A stretch of 64,000 nt of DNA from an uncultured Collinsella sp. (GTDB lineage Bacteria; Actinomycetota; Coriobacteriia; Coriobacteriales; Coriobacteriaceae). This document shows positions 59,265 through 64,000 of the stretch, one piece after another. The notes beneath the pieces were generated by a model. That model made no database searches. It was not told the origin of the DNA and saw only the letters and a program-made list of their open reading frames with translations. The translations under genes and the position numbers were made by a program. How positions within the stretch are numbered: position 1 is the stretch's first letter; every line of letters starts with the position of its first letter. The stretch covers positions 186,001 to 250,000 of the forward strand of contig CAUHHV010000001.1 in the NCBI GenBank assembly GCA_959606065.1, read 5' to 3'.

Positions 59265-60756
59265 GGCGAAGCCCATCATGATCCAGGGCACCATGTCGAA
59301 CGCGGGGAAGAGCCTGCTTGCGGCGGGGCTGTGCCGTGTGCTTTCGCAGGACGGCCTGCGCGTGGCTCCCTTCAAGAGCCAGAACATGGCGCTCAACAGC
59401 GGTGTCACGGCCGACGGGCTCGAGATGGGGCGCGCTCAGATCATGCAGGCCGAGGCGTGCGGCATCGCGCCCGACGTGCGCATGAACCCCATCCTGCTCA
59501 AGCCCGAAAGCGATCACCGAAGCCAGCTCATCGTGGCCGGCAAGGCGCAGGGAGCCTTCGCTGCGAGGGACTACTTCGCGCGAAAGAAGGCGCTCATGCC
59601 GCAGATTTTGGAGGCGTTCGATTCGCTCGCGGAGGAAAACGACGTCATCGTCATCGAGGGCGCCGGCAGTCCCGTCGAAATCAACCTTGCCGAAAACGAC
59701 ATCGTCAACATGGGGCTCGCGCGCGCCGTGTCCTCCCCCGTGCTGCTCGCGGGCGACATCGACCCAGGCGGGGTGTTTGCCCAGCTCTACGGCACGGTCG
59801 CGCTCCTTGCGCCCGAGGACCGCGCGCTTTTGCGGGGGCTTATGGTGAACAAGTTCCGCGGCGATGTGGAAATCCTGCGTCCGGGTTTGGCTCCGCTCGA
59901 GAAAATGTGCGGGGTTCCCGTCGTGGGGGTCGTGCCGTATCTTACGCTCGACCTGGACGACGAGGACTCGCTCACGCCGCGCCTAACTGCCCGCGAGGCG
60001 CGCGGCGTCATCGACGTCGCCGTCGTGCGCCTTCCGCATCTGTCGAACTTCACCGACTTCGACCCGCTTTCGCGCGTGCCCGGCATGGGCGTGCGCTACG
60101 TTTCCTCGACGACAGATCTGGGCCGACCCGACCTGGTGGTGCTTCCCGGCTCGAAGTCCACGGTCGACGACGCGCGCTGGCTTGCGGCTAGCGGCATCGG
60201 AGCCTGTGTACGCGCGCTTTCGGGCGCGGGCACGCCGGTGCTCGGCATATGCGGAGGCTACCAGCTTTTGGGAGACGAGCTTTCGGACCCGCACGGCAGG
60301 GAAGGCGCTGGCACCGCGCGCGGGCTCGGGCTCATCCCTGCAAGTACGGTGTTCAAGGAGGAAAAGCGCCTCGCCCAGTCGGAGCTGCGCATCACGGGCG
60401 CCCAAGGCGCGTTCTCGGTGTGGAACGGCATGACGGCGCGTGGGTACGAGATTCACGACGGCGAAACGACCGTCTCCTGCGCCCCTGCGGGCACGATTGG
60501 CGGCAAACCAGAAGGCGCGGCCTGCGGAAACGTGTTCGGAACCTATCTCCACGGCCTGTTCGACGAACCGGGGGTGGCGCTCGCCCTCGCGCGCTCGCTC
60601 GCGCGCATGCGCGGCCTGCCCGAGAGCGTCGTGGGTGCTGCGGGCGCGGCGTCCGCGGCCGATCACCGTGCGCGCGAGTTCGACCGCCTGGCCGACGTCG
60701 TGCGCGGAGCGCTCGACATGGAGTATGTCTACCGCATTATCGAGGAGGGCGTATGA
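59257..60756 (+). CDS. cbiP: Cobyric acid synthase
   Basis: Amidates side chains b, d, e and g of adenosylcobyrinic acid a,c-diamide. 499 residues: MIQGTMSNAGKS near 8, FKSQNMALNSGV near 39, GAGSPVEINL. A glutaminase domain follows with Cys in LGICGGYQLLG near 331 and His in GTYLHGLFD near 431. The GTG at 59257 follows AAGGAGG by nine bases and overlaps the end of cobD; ATG 59278 is an alternative. Confidence 0.94.
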   Translation: MGRAKPIMIQGTMSNAGKSLLAAGLCRVLSQDGLRVAPFKSQNMALNSGVTADGLEMGRAQIMQAEACGIAPDVRMNPILLKPESDHRSQLIVAGKAQGAFAARDYFARKKALMPQILEAFDSLAEENDVIVIEGAGSPVEINLAENDIVNMGLARAVSSPVLLAGDIDPGGVFAQLYGTVALLAPEDRALLRGLMVNKFRGDVEILRPGLAPLEKMCGVPVVGVVPYLTLDLDDEDSLTPRLTAREARGVIDVAVVRLPHLSNFTDFDPLSRVPGMGVRYVSSTTDLGRPDLVVLPGSKSTVDDARWLAASGIGACVRALSGAGTPVLGICGGYQLLGDELSDPHGREGAGTARGLGLIPASTVFKEEKRLAQSELRITGAQGAFSVWNGMTARGYEIHDGETTVSCAPAGTIGGKPEGAACGNVFGTYLHGLFDEPGVALALARSLARMRGLPESVVGAAGAASAADHRAREFDRLADVVRGALDMEYVYRIIEEGV

Positions 60757-61268
60757 TTCACGTGTATCATGGCGACGGCAAAGGCAAGACCACGGCGGCG
60801 ATGGGCCTCGCCCTTCGCATGCTCGCCGCAGGCCGCCGCGTCGTCGTCGTGCAGTTCCTGAAAGACGGCGAAAGCGGGGAGGCGCGCCTGCTCGCCGAGC
60901 ATTTCGGCGTGCCCGTGTTCGCGGGGAAGGTGTCGGACAAGTTTACCTGGTCGATGTCGTCGGAAGAACTTGCCGCTACGTGCGAGCTGCACGATGGGAA
61001 CCTCGCTTCCGCGCTTGCCGAGCTCGAGGGCGCGCAGGAGGGGCTGCTCGTGCTCGACGAGGCGCTCGATGCGCTTTCGAAGGGGCTTGTCGACGAGGCG
61101 CTCGTGGACCGCGCGCTCGATATGTCCGCGCGCGGCGTCGAAGTAGCGCTCACCGGGCGCGCGCCTTCCCGCAAGATCGTGGAGAAGGCCGACTACATAA
61201 CCGAGATGCGGTGCGAGAAACACCCCTACGAGCAGGGGATATGTGCAAGGGAAGGAGTGGAGTACTAG
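60753..61268 (+). CDS. cobA: Cob(I)alamin adenosyltransferase, CobA/BtuR type
   Basis: Transfers the adenosyl group of ATP to the reduced corrinoid. A 171-residue P-loop protein with HGDGKGKTTAAMG at 6-18, VVQFLKDG near 38 and LLVLDEALDAL near 97. Length and motifs match the CobA/CobO/BtuR family, not PduO or EutT. Overlaps cbiP by four bases. Confidence 0.94.
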   Translation: MIHVYHGDGKGKTTAAMGLALRMLAAGRRVVVVQFLKDGESGEARLLAEHFGVPVFAGKVSDKFTWSMSSEELAATCELHDGNLASALAELEGAQEGLLVLDEALDALSKGLVDEALVDRALDMSARGVEVALTGRAPSRKIVEKADYITEMRCEKHPYEQGICAREGVEY

Positions 61269-61910
61269 ATGGATTCCAAGGAGATGGCGCCCGGCGACAT
61301 CGAGCGGCGCAGCTTCGAGATCATCACCGAAGAGCTCGGCGGCCGCACGTTCCCGCCGCTCGAAGAACCCGTCGTGAAGCGCGTCATCCACACCACTGCC
61401 GACTTCTCGTACGCCGATTCCCTCGTTTTCACTCATGACGCCGCGCACTGTGCGCTCGACGCACTGCGCGCAGGGGCCACGGTGCTCACCGATACGAACA
61501 TGGCGCTCGCAGGCATAAGCAAGCCTGCGCTCGCGAAGCTCGGCTGCAAGGCCGTGTGCTACATGGCCGACCCTGATGTCGCCGTGGCTGCGCGCGCCGC
61601 GGGCACGACTCGCGCCGTTGCGAGCATGGACAAAGCTTGCGGCATCGAGGGTCCGCTCATCGTGGCCGTCGGCAACGCTCCCACAGCACTTCTGCGCCTC
61701 GCCGAGCTCATGGACGAGGGGAAGATCGCGCCCGCGCTCGTCGTTGGGGTGCCGGTCGGGTTTGTGAACGTGGTCGAGGCGAAAGAGGAGCTACTCGCGC
61801 GACGCGCGCCGGCCATCGTCGCGAGGGGTCGCAAGGGTGGTTCGACCGTGGCGGCCGCCATTATGAACGCGCTGCTCTACCAGATCACGCGCCCAGGCGG
61901 CCCGAAGTGA
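61269..61910 (+). CDS. cbiC: Cobalt-precorrin-8 methylmutase
   Basis: Moves the C11 methyl to C12. 213 residues with RVIHTTADFSYADSL near 38, where the catalytic His lies, VLTDTNMALAGI near 72 and GVPVGFVNVVEAKEEL near 160. Starts directly after cobA and overlaps cbiJ by four bases. Confidence 0.95.
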   Translation: MDSKEMAPGDIERRSFEIITEELGGRTFPPLEEPVVKRVIHTTADFSYADSLVFTHDAAHCALDALRAGATVLTDTNMALAGISKPALAKLGCKAVCYMADPDVAVAARAAGTTRAVASMDKACGIEGPLIVAVGNAPTALLRLAELMDEGKIAPALVVGVPVGFVNVVEAKEELLARRAPAIVARGRKGGSTVAAAIMNALLYQITRPGGPK

Positions 61911-62680
61911 CGGCGCCCGCATCTGCGCCGGCGCTGCGCATCTTCGCCGGCACCACCGAGGGCCGCCTTCTGTGCGAATGGGCGAGCGGGGCGGGCATCC
62001 CCGCCCGTGCCTACGCGGCAACCGAGTACGGAGGCGAGCTTTTGGGCGAGCTTCCGGGCATCGAGGTGCATGCGAGCAGGCTCGACGAGGCCGACATGGA
62101 GCGCGAGCTTTCCGGCGCGTGCATCGTCGTCGACGCCACGCACCCCTTCGCTACGCTCGCAAGCGGTAACATCCGGGCCGCTTCGCTCGCCGTGGGTGCA
62201 CGATGCCTGCGCCTTGCGCGCCCGGTCGAGGCGCTGCCCAAAGGCGTCGTGTCGGTCGCGTCGATCGCCTGCGCGGCGCGCTTTCTCTCCGAGAACCCGG
62301 GTCGCGCTCTTCTCACGACGGGGAGCAAGGAGCTTGCTCCCTACACGAGCGTCGCCGATTTCGCGGAGCGCTTCTTCGTGCGTGTGCTCCCGCTGCCCGG
62401 TGCTATAACGAAGTGCATCGACGCGGGGTTTTCGCCGTCGCACGTCATCGGCATGCAGGGGCCCTTCACCCGCGAGCTCAACGAGGCGATGCTTCGGCAG
62501 GTGGGCGCCCAGTGGCTTGTGACCAAGGACTCGGGAACCGTAGGCGGCACGGCCGAGAAGATCGCCTCCGCGCGCGACGTGGGAGCGCGCTGCATCGTGG
62601 TCGCCCGTCCCGCCGAGGGAGGCGGGGCCCTTTCGCTTCGGGAAGTGGAAGACGCGCTCTTACGGGAGTTCGCGCGCTAG
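61907..62680 (+). CDS. cbiJ: Cobalt-precorrin-6A reductase
   Basis: Reduces the macrocycle of cobalt-precorrin-6A with a nicotinamide cofactor. 257 residues: IFAGTTEGRLLCEWA near 13, VVDATHPFA near 72, LLTTGSKELAPYT near 135, and VTKDSGTVGGTAEKI near 204. GTG start at 61907 overlaps the cbiC stop. Last gene of the cobalamin operon; no terminator is evident before the palindromic repeat at 62810. Confidence 0.92.
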   Translation: MTAPASAPALRIFAGTTEGRLLCEWASGAGIPARAYAATEYGGELLGELPGIEVHASRLDEADMERELSGACIVVDATHPFATLASGNIRAASLAVGARCLRLARPVEALPKGVVSVASIACAARFLSENPGRALLTTGSKELAPYTSVADFAERFFVRVLPLPGAITKCIDAGFSPSHVIGMQGPFTRELNEAMLRQVGAQWLVTKDSGTVGGTAEKIASARDVGARCIVVARPAEGGGALSLREVEDALLREFAR

Positions 62681-62809
62681 GCGCTCGCCGCGCCTGCGCG
62701 CCCTCTCGTCCGCGAGGAGGAGCGCCCCGAGCAAGCTCGACCCGTACAAGCCCGTCATCCATCAATAGCTCGAGGACGACGCCCAGAACTGGCGCAAACA
62801 GCCCTTCAA

Positions 62810-62879
62810 TAAGTTGCGGTGAAATAGTGCCTGTTTTTGCGGCTAGATAGCATATTCAGTCCCTAATTCACCGCAACTT
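62810..62879. repeat. Dispersed palindromic repeat, copy 4 (complete); right boundary repeat of the cobalamin block
   Basis: The left arm starts TAAGTTGCGGTGAAATAGTG (62810-62829), identical to the half copy at 40724, and the right arm ends CCGCAACTT (62871-62879). Located between cbiJ and the convergent MacB-type permease. The stretch 62681-62809 shows no gene. Confidence 0.85.
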
Positions 62880-62881
62880 GT

Positions 62882-62923
62882 TGGTGGTGGCTTACTGGTA
62901 GCTGGTGGTGGCTTACTGGTAGC
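62882..62923. repeat. 21-bp tandem repeat at the 3' end of the permease gene
   Basis: TGGTGGTGGCTTACTGGTAGC occurs twice in direct succession (62882-62902, 62903-62923). The inner copy contains the stop codon and last codons of the - strand permease; the outer copy repeats them just beyond the stop. Confidence 0.9.
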
Positions 62924-64000
62924 GTAGGCACTCCACCGGGTTGAGCTTTGCCGCGCGGCGAGCGGGGTAGAAGCCAAAGATTACGCCGATGCCGACGGAG
63001 ACGCCGAAGGCCAGCAGCACCGTGGCGATTGAAAAGCTCGGTGTGATCTGCCCACTGGCACCGAGCTCGTTGAGAACCCCTGATCCTGCGGCAAACACCG
63101 CGAGGCCCCAGGCCAGCAGATAGCCAATCAGGACACCCAGCAGGCCACCGGTGACGCACAGCGCCGAGGACTCGGTCAAAAACTGCGCGGTGATATCGCG
63201 ACGACTGGCGCCCAGGGCACGGCGAATACCGATCTCGCGGATGCGCTCAGTCACGTTGGTGAGCATCATATTCATAATGCCGATTCCGCCGACAAGCAGT
63301 GAGATACTGGCGACAGCGCCCATGATGAGCGAGAAGGCGCCCATAAAGGAATTGAGGGAGTCGATAGCGCTTTTCATGGAGCTTACCGATACGCTATCGT
63401 ACTCGTCGTCCTTCGAGATGCCCTTTATGCTACGCACCTTGGACTCGATGGTCTTGCAGAGCCTATCCATATCCGTGCCTTCGGCGGCGAGCGCCGTCAC
63501 GCTCGGAAACGACGGATTGTCATCGCCGTAGAGCTCGGCGATCGCGGCCCGTGGCATGTACAGGTTCAGCGAACCCATGGATTCGTTGCCACCATCGATA
63601 ACGCCGACAATTTGCACTTCTCCGCTCGACACCTTGATGGTCTTGCCGAGTGCGTCCTGTTCGTTACCGTACAGCTGCTCGGCACCGCCGCGGCCGATGA
63701 GCGCCACGCGCGCACCGGATTTTGACTCGATACCGTTGTAGGTGCGCCCTGCGACGATCTTGCTGGCGCCCATGGCATCGAGCATGTCGCTATCGACGCC
63801 GTGTGCCATGACGGTATAGCTTTTATCCCCGACCTTGTACTCGGAATAGGCGCTATCGACGATGCCGATCTGCTCAATCTGCGGCACCAGTTTGCGAAGC
63901 TTTTCCACATCCGAATCGGTGAGTTCTTGGGACGAATAGATCTCTACCATGCGGGCTGCATTGAGGCCCAGGCTGTTGACCAGGCTGTTTTGGATGCCGC
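62913..64000 (-). CDS. MacB/FtsX-type ABC transporter permease, 5' end outside the window
   Basis: The frame is open to the window edge (reading GIQNSLVNSLGLNAARMVEI...), so the ATG at 63950 is internal and the start lies beyond 64000. The visible part has an extracytoplasmic MacB_PCD-like domain (GRTYNGIESKSGARVALIG near the visible start, then VGVIDGGNESMG). An FtsX domain follows with three helices, GGIGIMNMMLTNVTERIREIGIRRALGA and a C-terminal NPVECLRY. Such permeases pair with a LolD-type ATPase and drive mechanotransmission or export. The substrate is unknown. Confidence 0.9.
   Translation of the reverse strand, partial: GIQNSLVNSLGLNAARMVEIYSSQELTDSDVEKLRKLVPQIEQIGIVDSAYSEYKVGDKSYTVMAHGVDSDMLDAMGASKIVAGRTYNGIESKSGARVALIGRGGAEQLYGNEQDALGKTIKVSSGEVQIVGVIDGGNESMGSLNLYMPRAAIAELYGDDNPSFPSVTALAAEGTDMDRLCKTIESKVRSIKGISKDDEYDSVSVSSMKSAIDSLNSFMGAFSLIMGAVASISLLVGGIGIMNMMLTNVTERIREIGIRRALGASRRDITAQFLTESSALCVTGGLLGVLIGYLLAWGLAVFAAGSGVLNELGASGQITPSFSIATVLLAFGVSVGIGVIFGFYPARRAAKLNPVECLRYQ

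Noticed and set aside
62681..62809. Gene fragment after cbiJ
   Set aside because: Short open stretches exist, for example one ending KQPFNKLR at the palindrome, but each is under 25 codons with no start signal or recognisable homology.

Overview
The window reads as part of the chromosome of a high-GC Gram-positive anaerobe of the class Coriobacteriia (Actinomycetota), most likely a Collinsella-like gut species. This placement is inferred from the protein repertoire and gene style: a fructose PTS with two PfkB-family kinases, a SigB-type sigma factor, a short MltG/AroK/AroB-like cluster and anaerobic-type cobalamin synthesis. No 16S gene is present to confirm it. There are no transposases, integrases, phage genes or CRISPR arrays.

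The left two thirds (about 1-40.7 kb) are housekeeping genes, mostly on the + strand in tightly packed operons. In order: the start of an iron-containing alcohol dehydrogenase; ileS behind a T-box leader with an Ile specifier; lspA and an RluA-type pseudouridine synthase; a membrane glycosyltransferase; a prepilin-peptidase-like protein with no canonical start codon; a dGTPase-like HD protein; rarA; an RsbW-like/SigB pair and an AI-2E family permease; alaS-ruvX-mltG-yqeG-aroK and a degenerate AroB homologue; pepP; efp, an Asp23 protein, nusB, xseB, tlyA, nadK and recN. A carbohydrate block follows (RpiR regulator, fruA, ptsH, ptsI, two 1-phosphofructokinase-like genes). Then come the CCA-adding enzyme, two identical tRNA-Glu(CTC) genes, a flippase-like membrane protein, a TetR regulator and a radical SAM protein.

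From about 40.75 to 62.7 kb there is a compact, visibly GC-richer cobalamin block. Its left arm is on the - strand: a Tat-type lipoprotein form of the cobaltochelatase CbiK, a small lipoprotein, and a FecBCD-type ABC transporter. This arm lies behind a clear sigma-70 promoter and a cobalamin riboswitch. Its right arm is one long + strand operon with overlapping start and stop codons: cbiF, cbiD, a cbiL remnant, cbiG, cbiH, cbiET, cbiA, cobT, cobU, cobS, a CobU-like/CobC fusion, cbiB, cobD, cbiP, cobA, cbiC, cbiJ. Together these would convert sirohydrochlorin into adenosylcobalamin, except that cbiL is reduced to its first ~10 and last ~65 codons. cbiET carries a perfect 153-bp in-frame tandem duplication.

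The block is bracketed by a 20-bp direct repeat, TAAGTTGCGGTGAAATAGTG, at 40724 and 62810. That sequence is one arm of a dispersed palindromic repeat present four times in the window (30194, 38993, a half copy at 40724, and 62810). The right edge holds the 3' part of a MacB-type ABC permease, running off the window.

The observations most worth following are: the island and its repeat boundaries; the cbiL internal deletion inside an otherwise complete pathway; the exported CbiK under B12 riboswitch control; the CbiU-like/CobC fusion; the AroB homologue without its NAD and metal residues; and the 129-bp element between fruA and ptsH with perfect 31-bp inverted arms.
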